Source: Aurifilum marmelostoma
Lineage: Eukaryota; Ascomycota; Sordariomycetes; Diaporthales; Cryphonectriaceae
Assembly (NCBI GenBank): GCA_027559495.1
Contig: JAMXSV010000019.1
Span: 1 to 64,000 of the forward strand
Direction: 5' to 3'
DNA: 64,000 nt
Below, one piece after another: positions 1 to 13,222 of this stretch (position 1 is its first letter; each line of letters opens with the position of its first letter). Both the position numbers and the translations under genes were made by a program. Below the pieces are notes generated by a model that saw only the letters and a list, made by a program, of their open reading frames with translations, was not told the origin of the DNA and did no database searches.

Positions 1-1005
1 GGGCTTGCTATATAGCTATAGAAGCTATATTAGCTGCTATTATAAGTAGCAAAGAAGGCCTATGAATGCAGCTGCTTCTGAAGTAGTGAAGGGCAAGGCT
101 AGTTAGTACTTAGTAATAGAGAGCAGGCGTTATTAGGATCCTAGTAGCTAATTATATTAGCTAGATGATTGAGGCTTTGGGCTCTATATAGCTAGTTAGG
201 GGGGAGGAGACTAGCATAGCGGCATAAGCACTATTGCTATAGTTGCAGCAGTAGCAGCAGCAGTAGTGGCAGCAGCAGCGATAGGAGAAGATAGAACTGC
301 CTTAGGAGGGTAGATATATATATAAGGGGCTTATAAATAGGAGCTAAGATTCCTAGCTAGCTAAGGCATTTAGATATATAGCTATATATATAGGATAGCT
401 ATAGAAAGGAGACTATGCTAAAGAGTTAGGCATATAGCTTTTATAACTATATACTAAGCCTTGCAGCATATAATTATAAAGCTATATACTAAGGGGCAAG
501 AGGTAGAGGATAGTTATGCAGCCTGAAAGCCTAGGGGCCTTTAGTATGCAGCTGGAGGATATAGAGATGCATATAGCTGCCTAGGCTATATGCAAAATGG
601 GGCAGCAGCTAGAGGGCTATGAGCTCCTGCCTAAGAATAGTAGGATATAAGGCATCTAGAGATATATGCTAAGCAAGGCCTAATAGCTAAGATAGTTGCT
701 AGAAGATATAAGGGTTTTTATAAGCTAGGATTAGTACTTCTATTAGAGAATATAACTTTCCCTAGGCATTATAGGATAAAGGCAGATAGCTAGATTAGCA
801 GGCGTAACAACTAAGCTGGTTGCTCTAGAGACTTATTGCTAAAGGCAACTTATTATAAAGGCGTCCTTACAATAGCATTGCAGAGAAGAGAGCAGATGCT
901 TAGACTAAATAAATCTAGGTATAATAGAAAGCTAAAGGCCTACTTAGTAGCATAATTTGGCTAATAATAGGATTTGCATTAAGAAGGTCTTTATTTTTTT
1001 ATAAT
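1..1005 (+). pseudogene. RIP-ruined ORF with poly-Gln tract, unknown family
   Basis: The frame through positions 3, 6, 9 and so on is open to about 1,005 if its many TAA/TAG codons are taken as former CAA/CAG/TGG; TGA is not used as a stop there. Around 240-290 it contains a run of CAG codons interrupted only by TAG, TGG and CGA, so it was a Gln-rich tract. Downstream (about 500-700) the reading is rich in Met, Leu, Gln and Glu with heptad-like spacing, which could be a coiled coil. The left end lies outside the window. I do not recognise the family. It may be a transposon protein, because only duplicated DNA is normally RIPed. Confidence 0.4.
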
Positions 1006-2480
1006 TTCCTTATTTTTAACTTTATATATATATGCCTTATATATAAAGAGAAAAAAAGAAAAAAAAGAAAGAGAGGAGGGGCTATAAGGTATTGCTCGAA
1101 ATATTTAAGGGTCTATATTAAATTATCAATTCTTCTATACTAATAGCTGCTTTCTATTATATAATAGCTATCTTTTTTCTTATTATATATCTTAAAAGTA
1201 ATCGCAAGTATAAGATTAAGGTTCTTTATTGCTTTAAGCTTATCCTCAAAATTCTTTCTATCCTAGCTAAAAGATATTATAGGTATGAGTAGGTAGCTAG
1301 TAAAAAGATAATGCCTATAGAATATTAAGGATCTAACTTGAGTTCTCCTTAAATAAGAAAATCTTAATAATTATTGCTTTATAGTGCCTATATAGCATAA
1401 TCTATAATAGTATATATAAAAAAAGAGCCCTCTAAGGCGATCTATTATTTTCTTTAGCTTTTTACTATCTATTAAGATCGAATAGATAGCAGTTTAATAT
1501 AGCCTAAGTTTAATATTACTGCCTTGCTAAAGGTATTGCAAAAGATAGTGCCCCTTCTTAAAAACGCAGTTAATTTTATCTACTAGACATACTAGCCCCC
1601 TTTAGCTAGAGCTATACTTCTATATAGGAGTAATTAGCATTTATAGCTATATATTTAGCTTGTATTCTTATTATTAATGCAGTTAATATAAGCTTTAGCC
1701 TGCTTCTCTGCAATCACCTTTATTAGTATATGCTATTACTAATAATAAATACGCTACTTATACTATTCTATTTACTAAGTTAATTCTTATAAATAATCTA
1801 ATACTATAGATTCTCTAGATATTGGAGCTTCTCCTTAAGGCATCTTTTTGCAGAGCACTTTGCGCTGCTTAGCCTTAGATGCATTTTAGAAAGACTAGGC
1901 TGCTAATAATGCTATAGCAACTAGCTATAAAGGCTAGCGCTTAAAGAGTACTATTAGTAAGAATATTATTGCAGGAGAGAAGATAAAGAGGGCTAGGCAG
2001 AAAAAAGAGATGCGCTTAGTAGTTTAATTAAAGAATTAGCTAGCGCTTATTCTATATTAGGACTAAAGGAAGTAATTTTACAATCCCTAATAAAGAAAGA
2101 GGGCTATACTCAGCTAAGTAATATAAAAGGAGATAAGATTATAATTAATAGTAAAAAAAGAAGAAGAGAGGCGATTATTAGTTATTAGATTAATTTAAGC
2201 AGTTAAAAAGAAGCGCTTTTATAAAGCTTTAGGCATATACTTAGCAGAATACTATAGTAACTTAATCTAATAGTTAGATTATTTGCAGCTAATTTTTTCT
2301 TTTTATTATATCTAGGCAGCTCCCTTTCCCTTCTGCCTAGCATATATACGCCTACGCTCTTTACTTGCAGGCAGGTAAAGTGCTAAATTAGCTTCTACTA
2401 GGAGATAGTATTATGCAATATTAATATTAATCCCTATGCCTATACCCCTAGATCTAAGCAATAAAGAGTCATGCAGATAG
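1006..2480. other. RIPed sequence, no recognisable gene
   Basis: AT-rich RIP-type sequence with scattered short open stretches. I see no domain, terminal repeat or RNA gene that I can support. Confidence 0.6.
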
Positions 2481-2900
2481 AGGCATAGATGCCCTTAATA
2501 GCCTTAATATGCTAGTATTATCTAGCAGGTAGCACTGCGCTAATAGAAGCATAAATGCCCTTAATAGCTTTAATATATTAATAGGTATTATCTAGCGGTA
2601 GCGCTGCGCTAATAGAAGCATAAATGCCCTTAATAGCTTCGATATGCTAGTATTATCTAGCAGGTAGCGCTAGGGAGCTTTATTAGAATATAAACTTCTT
2701 CTTAATTGAGAGCAGATTTTAGCAGCAGCTAGCAATCCCCTAAGTCTAATTGCTATAGGCTGCGTTAATAAAGGTATAAATGCCCTTAATAGCTTTAATA
2801 TATCAATCAGATATTATTTAGCAAGTAGCACTACGCTAATAAAGGTATAAATGCCCTTAATAGCTTTAATATATTAGTAGGAATTCTTTAATAGATAGCG
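2481..2900. repeat. Degenerate tandem repeat, 66-70 bp unit
   Basis: Five copies share the core ATGCCCTTAATAGC followed by a TATTATCTAGCAGGTAGC-like segment. Copies start near 2,481, 2,547 and 2,617, then after about 90 bp of other sequence near 2,771 and 2,840. The period is close to 69 bp, that is 23 codons, so it may once have coded a 23-residue protein repeat; read on the minus strand a repeated Ala/Ile/Lys-rich unit is visible. No known repeat family is recognised. Confidence 0.6.
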
Positions 2901-3654
2901 CTAGAGAGCGCTATTAGAATTAGTACTATCTTTTCCTAATAGAAATAAGGGTCTTGCAGGGCTAGCTGCTAAGAAGATAATCTAAAGAAATCGCAAGCTC
3001 TTTAAGCCTTATAGCTAAATGCAGGTTAGGAAGAAGCAGAAAGGAAGAGGATAGGACGATTTTTTATATAATTAGGGCTAGTAAGATACTATATGCTATG
3101 AGAGCTAGGCGCTTGCATATACTTCGCCCTTCCCCTATAGTCTCCTCTTAATTATCTAGTAATGCCTTCCTATATAAGTTAATATAATCTTGCACTAAAA
3201 TGCGCTATAGAATTAATTTAGGGCTACTGCCTTCAAATGCTATAGGCAGGTAGGGTAGAGGAGCAGCTGAGATAGGCAATCGCTTACTATGCCCTTTAGC
3301 TCGGGGAGAGGTCCCTAGCTAGCCTTAGCTAAGATAGCCTCTCTAGCTTAGAGCAAGCAAATAAGGCTATTCTATTCTCTATAGTAGGTAGCCTATCTAG
3401 ATAGGTTCTATATAGGATGCCTGCATTAGCAGCTATTAACTATTATAGCTATTAATCTATTATATAATCCTCTCTTATCTCTCTTAGCAGTAAGAGTTTC
3501 TGCAAATAGCTATCTAGCTCTAGATACTTCTCTAAATGCTTTTCTCTACTCTCTGCTTATTATATATAGATAATATATACTATTCTTATTCTATAAAAAG
3601 GCTATATATTTTACTCTCTAATATAGCCCTTAAATAGGTGCATTTCTCTATACT
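2901..3654. other. RIPed sequence, no recognisable gene
   Basis: AT-rich RIP-type sequence. Nothing identifiable beyond short open stretches. Confidence 0.5.
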
Positions 3655-3872
3655 AAGGCATTAAGTTCTATAGATAGGCTATATAGGGTGGCTACTAGCT
3701 CTCTGTCTCGCTATAAGGCATTGTTCTGCAGTGATAGTTATTCTTCTTAGCTGCATAGTTTTCTAAGGCAATGGGCTCTATAGATGGGCTGCATAGGGTG
3801 GCTACTAGCTCTCTGTCTGCTATAAGGCATTGTTCTGCAGCATAGTTATCCTCTTTAGCTATATAGCCATCC
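3655..3872 (-). repeat. Two-copy tandem repeat of about 110 bp
   Basis: A unit beginning AAGGCA and containing GGGTGGCTACTAGCTCTCTG and GGCATTGTTCTGCAG occurs at 3,655 and again at 3,765. The two copies differ mainly by C/T and G/A. A 62-codon open frame runs through both on the minus strand (3,883 to 3,695) and reads as a repeated Asn-Tyr-Ala-Ala and Leu-Val-Ala-Thr-Leu-Cys unit. It is probably part of an old repeat protein; no family is recognised. Confidence 0.5.
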
Positions 3873-3888
3873 TCTGCATGCATGCGAT

Positions 3889-6800
3889 CCCTTGGCTAGA
3901 CAACCTTTGCCAGTATCTTGTTCTTAAGCAGAACCTATAAGCTATCTGCAAAGAGCCCTTCCTTTCCTGCTAGTACTAGGATCTTGCCCCTTGCTTATTA
4001 TCCTTACTAGATTATAGAGATCTCTTACGTATATATCTATCTTAGCAATATCTACTGCTTATCCTATAACTTATTCTTAGATATTATTTAGGGCTCTCTA
4101 GCAATTAATTGGAGATGCTAGCATAATCTACTAGCAGAGCATTCTATGCTATACTTAAAAGTCTATATCTAGTATACTATTCTTCTTCTTTCTAAAAGTC
4201 TTAGATCTTCTTAGCTAGTTCTGCTGCAATTAACTTGCAGTAGATAAAGATTTTTATATATTAATTATATATATAATAATTTAGTATAATATTAAGCTTT
4301 AATATAGAAGCATATAAGGGGGCGGGGATAATAGGGGGCTCTTACTTTTTGCTATATACTATAGATCCTAGTATGCACTTTTATTTGCAGACTCTATAGC
4401 TATAAATAAAATAACTAATATATAGAATAGCTATTTATTTTTTCTATATTAGGGAATATAGCCTTAAAATTAATAGCTACTAGTATTATTTTCTGCTATT
4501 TAGAAGATTAATAAAGTTTAACTAATACTGCCTGCTTTTTGTAGTATAGCATTATACTCTCTATCTTGCTTATTAAAGCAGCAAGCCCTTATTGCTTAAT
4601 ATATAACTAGTTTCTTTATCCTTTGCTAGTATTTTAAAGGCTAGCAGAATATTATAATTATTAATGCTATCTTCTAGAATTGCTACCTAATTATGCAGCT
4701 CTTTAATAGTTATAGCACTATATATAATCGTCTTATTAGATAGATCCGGCTTTAGCAGAATAGGCTAGAGGGCTAGATGCAGTAGCAGTCCTGCTATTCC
4801 CTATAGTAGCAGTATAGCTAGTAACGCAGAGAGTAGATAGATTATTTCTATTTTTAAGGCTTATACTTAGCCTATCTAGCGTAGAGGAAAATAATGCTAT
4901 ACTATAGAAGAAGGCAAGATCTAATATAGCTAATCTAGTTAGTAGTTTATTCTATATATTTCTCTTTAATAAAGGAAATATTATATTTAAATTGCATAGA
5001 GCGCTTTTTCCCTTTATTTTATATCCTATATAACTTTATAAATATATATTTATATAGAGTATAAAAGCAGGGCAATATCTATAGGCTAGGGCCTAGCACT
5101 ATAGTAGCATCTGCAGGGATTGCAATCCTGCTTGCCTAGCAAAAAGGAGAGAAAGAAGGCAGCTAAGCAAGCTATAGTAACTATATAAAAGAATGCTACT
5201 ATATTTAGCAGCACCTGCTATATTCTAGTAGTAGCAGCAAATCCTAATCTAGCTATAAGACTAGCAGTAGGAACTCTTCTATAGTAATAAGCTAAGCAGA
5301 ACTAGGCAGTGCGCTTACTCAAGATAGCCCTGCAATTCTAGTTATAGTAGAAGGACTTAAGATTGCTAGCATTGCTTTAGGCTATACTTATCCTGCTTTA
5401 GCTAGAAAGGGAGCTAAAGCAGTAAATAGAAGGCCTGCTGCAGAGGATAAGCATTTCTTCTAGATATTCTTGCTTATAATATACAAGATTATTAAGTAAG
5501 AAGAGTTAGTATAATGCTTTTTAGCTATAGGAGGCAGAGAAATATAAGGGGCAGAGAAATATAAATAGCAGCCATAGTAATAATAGCAGCAGAAAGAAGA
5601 AAAGAAGAGTTTAGATGCTAGGGATTTATATATCTAAAATAGAGAAAGAGCAGAAGAAAGCTAATTATAAAGAATATAGTTCTAAAGGCTCCTAGGTATA
5701 AGATAGATTATAATTTATTATGCAGTAAAGGTTAGCGATAAAGATAGTAAAGGGAAGTAATTATTAGTAATAAGTTAAGGTAAAGGCCCCTAATCTAGTA
5801 AAGGGGGAGGGGCTAGGAAAAAGCTAAAAAGAGTACATATTTTTATTTAGAAGTATCTAAAAGCAAAGAGTAAATAGCTAAGCTAAAAGGCAAAAATGCC
5901 TTTTTATTTATAGCTATATAGAAATAGCTAGCTAAAGTCTCCCTTTCTATTATCTTTTCTACTTAACTCTTTTATTTAGCCTTTATTAGCATTATATACA
6001 CCTTTTAAAGCAATACGCTCTATCTTTCTACTGCCTCTTTGCATTTAACTAGCTATTTCTTACCTATTCCTTAATCTTCTCTAAAGGATATAGCAGCATC
6101 TATAATTTACTTATTAATCTTTATATATTCTGCTTATAGCCCTTTATAAAGCTATTTATTCTAATTACGCTAACCACTTCTTCTAACCCTACTAACTATC
6201 TAACTTGCCTTACTTATCTCTTAACCTCCTCTAGGAGGCATTATATTACCTCTTATAACTTACTTACCTACCTTCAGCATAGCTATTTATCTAGATTATA
6301 TGCACCTCTCAGCACTTAGAATCTGCCTGCCTATATTACTTCTCCAGACCCAGCTAGCTACCTTTTACCTTTTTCCTTAACTTCCCTAATAATTGCCACC
6401 TTGCTGCATAGCCTTCCTATCTCTGGGCCCTTGCTATGCTATAGTAAGCTAAGCTTTTCCTCCTCCTCTACATTTGCTTTTCAGACTAGCCTATCTTGGA
6501 CCCCTGCTCCTCTAGCCTCTTATATATAACCTTTCCCCTCTATCTACCTACCTAATATATATATACTCTCTCTTTTCTCTCTTCTTCTAATCTAAACTGC
6601 TAGATATTTTTCTTTATTACTTAATTTATTTATACTTCTAACTCTTTTCTTATTTGCATATAGCAGGCATACTTTTCTCTAGGCTCTCTCTAGAGCTGCT
6701 ATTCCCTATCTCTGCTAATAACTATATTATTTGCATTGCATAAGATAGCAGCTCTATTTTCTCTATCCCTTTACCTACTCTCTATCTTCCCTAAAGAGAT

Positions 6801-8399
6801 AACTATCTATCTTTCTTCTTTTTTCTTTTTCTGCTTTATCTTTATTACTTATAAGCTAATGCATTTTACTGCTATCCTATAGAGTTTCCCTGCCTAAATG
6901 CAACTTAGTCTCTATTAATCTCTATTTTCTCTACTATAAGCTAGCAGACCTTCTTAGCAAGATTTATAGATCTCTTGCCTGCTTTTATTTTCCTTCTTTT
7001 TTAGATATATATTTCTTATTATGCCTAGCATACTACTAGCTAAGATATCCTTGCCTTGCCCTCCCTTTTTAGCTACTACCTAGGAGTCTGCAGATTACCT
7101 TATATACTTCTCTTATATATATATAGATAAGCATATATATATATATATATATACCCACCCTCTCTCTATTTATATCTTTTTTACTTCTTCCTTAACTTAT
7201 AATACTTATCTCCTAATTATTCTATATAATAGAAATTAATATTCTGCAATATAGCCTTTAAAGATAAATATTGCAGATAGGGCTAAATAGAAATTTAGGG
7301 TATAGCGCTCTTTAGAAATAATAATAACTAGCTAATCCTTGCAAGTTCTTCTCTAGCAAAGAAGAAATAGCTTAAGATAAGTAGTAAAGATTCTTTTAAT
7401 CTAGCTAAAATCTTATTAATTTTTATAGCTAATAAGAATAATAAAAGGAAATTCCTAAGACTTTATGCTCTTAATATCTTTATTAATCTCTTAGCTGCTA
7501 TAGAAATGAGAGCCCTGAGATTTAGCACTATTGCTATAATCTCTTTTGCAAGTAATTAGAGGGTATTTATAGTATTGCCTAAGAAGCCTATATGTAGCCT
7601 TTTAAAGCTTTAAAGATAGCATTATATATATCTATTTTATTTATAATAAGTTTAATCTATCTATTTTTGCTTTTGCTAAGTATAGAATAGTATATATTTA
7701 GTTCTTTATAGTGAAGGAATATCATGCTACTTTATTCTACTTAGGCTAGCTAAAGATAACTTAGCGCAGCTAGAGAAAGTAATAGCATGCTTGCTCTACT
7801 GCTATTAGCATATGCTGCTGCCCCTATTACTATTACTATCGCCTTTATAATCTGCATTGCTATTACCCCTACTGCCTGCAACCCCTATTACTGCTATAGC
7901 CTATAACCCTATCGCTGCTACAAGCAGCATCCCTCCTACTGCAGTACTTGCATCCCACATTACTTGCCCCAAAAGCTGCTCTTATTAATTTAGCGCAACC
8001 CTATTTATATATACTAGCTAATTGCTATCTGCAATCTGCTAACGAATCTAATTACTAAGGGAATTAATAGCAGCATAATAGGATAGGATATAAGCTTTAG
8101 CAAGACTATACTAACCCTAATGCTACTATACATTTGCGCTAAGCTTGCTATAAAATAAGCTAAGATTAAGAGCAAGTAGGCAAAGGCCAAAAATAATATT
8201 ATATTTTACTGCAAGCATCTACCCAATAATTAGGCGCTCTATTCTTGCTGCCCTTTGCAGGCTAGAAGCAATACTAAAGGCTTTATTTAGTATCCTTGCA
8301 TTAAGGATTCCTAATTATACAGAATCTATATAACCTACCTAACTAATACGCCTAGTATTATTATTATGCCCCCTAGCCTAGTAATAAACTAGCTAATCG
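3889..8399. other. RIPed sequence with pyrimidine-rich centre, no recognisable gene
   Basis: About 4.5 kb of RIP-type DNA. 5,900-7,200 is strongly pyrimidine-rich on the plus strand. A (TA)n microsatellite lies at 7,132-7,153. A plus-strand frame around 5,110-5,800 stays open apart from TAA/TAG and begins Cys- and Ser-rich, but I cannot assign it. No LTR pair or terminal inverted repeat was found by eye. Confidence 0.5.
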
Positions 8400-10212
8400 A
8401 GATAAGGAAAATCTATACTAATATAGCAATAAATAACAAAATCTTTATAACTTTCTTAATCTATAGCAGCAATATTAAGGATAGAATATAGCTGCTATAG
8501 CTTAGAGACTGCTAAGCTTAGACAAAGATTTTAGAAGCAAAGGGAGATTAAGTAATTTAGTCTAAAAAGTTTGGCCCTAAGATATTATAGATAGTCGCTG
8601 CTAGCAGAGGCATTATATAGAATATCTTCCTAGTAAGCAATATAGCTATTAATAATCTAATAAATAAGTTTAAGTTAGCTAATATAAGCTATATTAGAGA
8701 GAAGAAAATTGCTATAACCATCTTAACTATTAAAGCCTATATTATAGACGAATTCTAGCTCTATAAGAGAATTAGGAATACTATAAAAGCCTTTAAGCAG
8801 CTAGCTATTTATAAGAGCTATGCTAACTATTCTATCTCCCTTATTACGCTCTACAGGATTACTTTAGAAGAGGGGTCCCTAGCATAAATGCATTCTATTA
8901 AGCACTTTTGGGAATAATAGCATTATTTCAAAAGCTATAAGCTTATCTATATAAAGATATCCAAGTTCGGCCTTATAGAGCTACAGTCCTAGAAAGCATA
9001 ATAGGCATTTAATGCGCAAGTGCAAGACCTAGGCTAATAAGCAGTAGTAGCAGTTAAGGGCGCTAAAGAGAAGCTAGTAAAATATATGCCTTTCTTTAAG
9101 CTATTTATACTCTGCCTATGCTAAGGCTAGAACTACTGCAGCAGGCCTATTATCCTGCTCCTAGCTATTAAGCGCATATAGAAGGAGCTATAGCCTGCTA
9201 TAAATAAAGAGATAGCTATCTGCTTTAAAATAACAGTAGCTAGTATTAATAGCATTATTAAGCGCCTCCTAGCAAGAAATATTTAGGAGTAGGAGAAGTA
9301 AGGATAGATTAAATAGAAGCTTATAAGGCAGTTTATTATAGAAGAGCTGCAAAGTAGCAAGCTTAAGCCCTAGAAGAACCATTTTATTCTTCTATAGCAA
9401 GCTTCTATATATCTATTTCTGCTTAGGATATAGGACTCTATTAGCAGTAATGCCCTCTTAGCTAAATACTGCTAGAAGATCCCGACTGCCTTATAGAAAG
9501 ATATTCTAAGTAGCACGCTTATCGCCTACGCCTTTGCTAGCTATACTACTATATAAGACTTTAGGCAGAGCGCAGATAATCTTGCAAGTTCTTCTGCCAA
9601 GCTTCAATATATTAAGTGCCTTATTAGACAAATAATCTTAGAAAATAACTTCAAAATAGCGCTAGCAAATAGCTCTAGTAAGCAGCACGCAATTATCTTC
9701 TTTAGCTAGCCAATTAGTGCTGCTCTTACCTACATCTTCCTGCTTAGAGATGCAGAGCTAGTATCCTAAGTTAAGTTTCTATATATAAGCTCTAGTAAGG
9801 GCATATTAGAGAGGGCTAAGCTAGTTAAAAGAATAAATACAAAATACTGCTGCAATAGCAAAAATAAAGTCCTTATTGCAATAGCATTTATTACTAGCAA
9901 AGGCTTTAATATTTAGCGCGCTAATAATATATAGTATTCTAAGCTTCCTATTACCCTATCTAAATTATATTAGTTAGAGGGCAGAGTCTACTAGTAGGGA
10001 TAGAAGGCAAAGGTTAAGATTATAAGGATAGTCGAGATAGGCAATATAGTAGAAGAGCTTGGCTACTAGGCAATGCAGGGCAAGGAGCTTGCAGCAAAGA
10101 TTATATATAATATTAATACTATATAATCTAAGAGACTATTAATATAGGGACTTCTAGGGACCCTAACCCTAATATAGAAGCCTAGCAGAGGCTATAAGTT
10201 TTGCAGGCAGAA
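8400..10212 (+). pseudogene. SNF2-like helicase relic, RIP-ruined
   Basis: One plus-strand frame runs from about 8,400 to 10,212 with only TAA/TAG interruptions, most easily read as former Gln/Trp codons. It shows superfamily-2 helicase features in order: an Ile-Ile-Asp-Glu Walker-B-like motif at 8,747-8,752; a hydrophobic block near 9,680-9,760; a Lys-Gly-Phe-Asn-Ile then Arg-Ala-Asn-Asn motif at about 9,897-9,930; and Leu-Glu-Gly-Arg-Val-Tyr followed by stop-stop-Gly-stop at 9,967-10,002, where SNF2 proteins have the Q-x-x-G-R-x-x-R-x-G-Q arginine-finger motif VI. Known family role: ATP-driven DNA translocation in chromatin remodelling or repair. The N-terminal Walker A is not clear. RIP implies it belonged to a duplicated sequence. 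SNF2-type is the best fit; another SF2 helicase is possible. Confidence 0.6.
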
Positions 10213-10314
10213 TTAATATAAAAAATAATAATGCGTATTTTATAATTAAACTTCTTAATCTATCTTAACTATAAATATTATAATTTACCTGCAATTCTTA
10301 TAGAATATTTTAGG

Positions 10315-10523
10315 TATTAGCTAGGCCTAGTATATATATATAATAGAATAGATTACTAGTAGTTAGATTGCTTATTAGTTATTTTATTAGTTAAAGAGCT
10401 ATCTATCTAGCTAGTATATATATGCATTGCTATAGGCTATTCTTATCGCGCACTATTTAGAATATAGCCTATGCGCTGCCATTGCAGTAATGCATTGCTA
10501 TAGCTCGCTTAGTAGAATCTATA
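10315..10523 (-). repeat. LTR (left) of the 3.1-kb element
   Basis: 209 bp, same length as the partner at 13,223-13,431. The copies differ mostly by C/T and G/A and share a (TA)n segment near each end and an ATGCGCTGC...GCAGTAATGCATTGC block. It is the 3' LTR if the element is minus-oriented. Confidence 0.75.
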
Positions 10524-10887
10524 CTAGCAATCTTTTCTTTTCTTACTATTAGTTAGTCTTATATATATAAATAAAAGCTTATAATTAATATAATAATTAT
10601 TATTAATTAATTAGTCTTTAATATTAACTAGAGGGCCTTATAGCCCTTTAGTAAGGGTAAATCTAGCCTACGCATAGGCTAATAATAACAAGAGTTATTA
10701 TTTCCTTATACTAGCAATCTTTCTAAATTAGTAATAACCTTAATGGTTATTATATTCCTTATTTTAAAAAAAAAAAAAAAAAAAAATATTATAATCCTCA
10801 AAAGAACTCTTTACTGCACTTCTACTAAAATTATGCAATAGTCGCCTCTCTATTATTTATTTATTACTAGCGCAACCTTCTTATTCT

Positions 10888-11067
10888 ATTACTATATATT
10901 TCTTTATCCTCTTATTCTATTCCTTAAATATCTCTCTATTCTTACTATTAGTATCTATCTTATTATTAGCATTATCTATTGCTATATATTTCTTTATCCT
11001 CTTATTCTATTTCTTAAATATCTTCCTATCCTTACTATTAATATCTATCTTATTATCGGCATTATCT
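10888..11067 (-). repeat. 90-bp tandem duplication inside the 3.1-kb element
   Basis: The unit starting ATTACTATATATTTCTTTAT at 10,888 is repeated from 10,978. 90 bp is 30 codons, and the minus-strand frame reads through both copies as a Lys/Asn/Ile-rich repeat, so the duplication preserved the frame of the element's unknown protein. A run of 21 A lies just outside at 10,766-10,786. Confidence 0.65.
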
Positions 11068-13222
11068 ATCTTATTATTATCCAGACTTGCAATTATCGCA
11101 GACCTCTTATTAATTATAGTAGTATCCTCTTTTCTAGATACTTTCTTATTAGTTAAGGTAGTCTTATTCTCTATAGATACCTTTTTCTTTAATGCTTTAA
11201 GGGTTAAAGTATATTTTGCAGTTATATATTATATAGCTATTAGCTAGATTTATTCGACTTTCTGCTAGTTAAGGATTATCTATAGTTGCGTAAGCAGATC
11301 GATCTAACCCTTGATAAGCTCCTCTATTAGCTTTTAATAATCCTAAAGTTTGCCCAAAATAGCAATCTTATTAATTATAGCAATAATTGCAATAATTTAG
11401 TACTGCATAGGGGTATCCTTAGGAATAAAATTCTCCTTAGCAACTCTCTTCTGCAGATCTTAAATAATAATATTTAATAAATATTATAAGTCTTATACCT
11501 TTAATTTATTAATAACTTGCTTAATATATTATTTAGTATTATCCTTTAAGAATAGATTATCTATCTATTCCTTTGCCTTATTCTTGCAATTATTAAGATT
11601 ATTAATTCTGCAAGAATTCTTTTTCTTTATTAGGTTCTTTGCAGGGGTTGCTTTCTTAGCGCTTAATACTATTATATTGCTGCTTTCTTTAGGGGCAGCA
11701 GTAGTAGGAATCGCTATATTAGCAGCTAAGGATGCAATATTATTATTTGCCTTAGGAATAGTAGGGTTAATATTAATAAAGGTAAAGTAAGATATTATTG
11801 CAAGTATTATATTAGATATTGCTTAGCTAGTTAATAATTCTTATAGGTAGTAAAGTAAGTAATAGATAATTAGATTGCTTAATAGAATTGCTTAATAAAA
11901 GGCTAAAAAGCTTAGTAATTATGCTTAGAAAAGGAAAAGAAGTAGTAGATAGGTTTAAAAAAAAAAAAAATATTGTATTAATAGAGTAAAGAGAGGTAGC
12001 ATTAATAGAATGCATAGGTATTAATATAGAAAACAAATCTGATTTTAGCGTATATATAAGAAAGAAGCAAAGTAGCAAGTAAGGTATATCTAAGGCATAG
12101 GTAATAGTTCCAAAAAAGCTAAGCGATAGTTAGTTAGAGCCTATCAACAAAACTATCTATCTAGATGCAAAGCTCATTATAATCAATAAGCTATTATAAA
12201 GCAGTATTTAGTAATGCTTTTATTATTATATCTGCAGAGTTATTCTTGCTATTAACCTATCTAATTTTAGCAATCTCTCTTATCTTATACAATTATCAAA
12301 GCAATATAATATCGATTATTAATCTCTTCTCCTTTATTATACTTAGCTTAACTAAATACTTATATAGAGAGTATAAATCTATATATATAATAATAGAAAT
12401 ATTATCTAGCAAAAGTTATCTAGTAATTATCTAAAGAGTTAATGCTAATAAAATTCTAATATTAACTCTATTAACTATGCTATAGATCTCGCTTGCTAAT
12501 ATGCTTCTTATTATTGCTATCTTCTCTGCTAAGTCCTATCCTATAGGCATATTCTTATTTACTAGATTGGCTAGTTAGGAGGCTATATAGCTATTATTTT
12601 ATCTTATAAAGACGCTTTGCTAGCATAGGAAGTTCTTAAGGGGGCAGCAGTATGCATTTAGTATTCTCTCGAATATTGCTTAGGACTATTCTTCAAAGTC
12701 TTTGCAAAAGGCATAGAAGAGATTATTATTAAATAGTTGCTTACTAATATAGCTTCTTATTATCCTAGCTACTATTATAGCAAGCTAGAACTTATTTAAC
12801 GCCTCTATAGCAGGAGTAGTCTACTTATCTATATTAACTATGCCCTAAAAGGTAGTATCGACTCAAAGTCCTTTTATAAGGGCTTCTAGCTAATAAATTC
12901 TTTTATTATTAGCTATAATAGATTAGCTGCATATTATTTTATATAAATAGTATTATATATAATAAATGCATATCTAGCCTTGCTTTAAAGAGTATAACCT
13001 CGAGGATTAAAGAGATCTAGTAGTAAGGGAGATCTTCTTAATAGCTATTTAGAAAGTCTAATATTTTATAGGGAGATTTAAAGAAATAATTGCTAATATA
13101 TAGCATAGATTCCTTATTAAGAGTATTTACTATTTACTTGCGCGCGCAATGCAGGAAGGTCTTTTAGGGTCTATCTCTTTAATCTAGCTATCTATAATCG
13201 CTTAAAGGCAATTACTAAGTAG

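Noticed and set aside
2481..2900. Tandem repeats as a CRISPR array
   Set aside because: The repeats and intervening sequence are both conserved between units, in a eukaryotic RIPed context.
10766..10786. A21 run as the poly-A tail of a LINE
   Set aside because: It lies inside the LTR-bounded element, and no endonuclease/RT frame precedes it.
11584..11790. 68-codon hydrophobic ORF as a membrane protein
   Set aside because: Plus-strand shadow of the Lys/Asn-rich minus-strand frame of the 3.1-kb element; hydrophobicity is a by-product of base composition.
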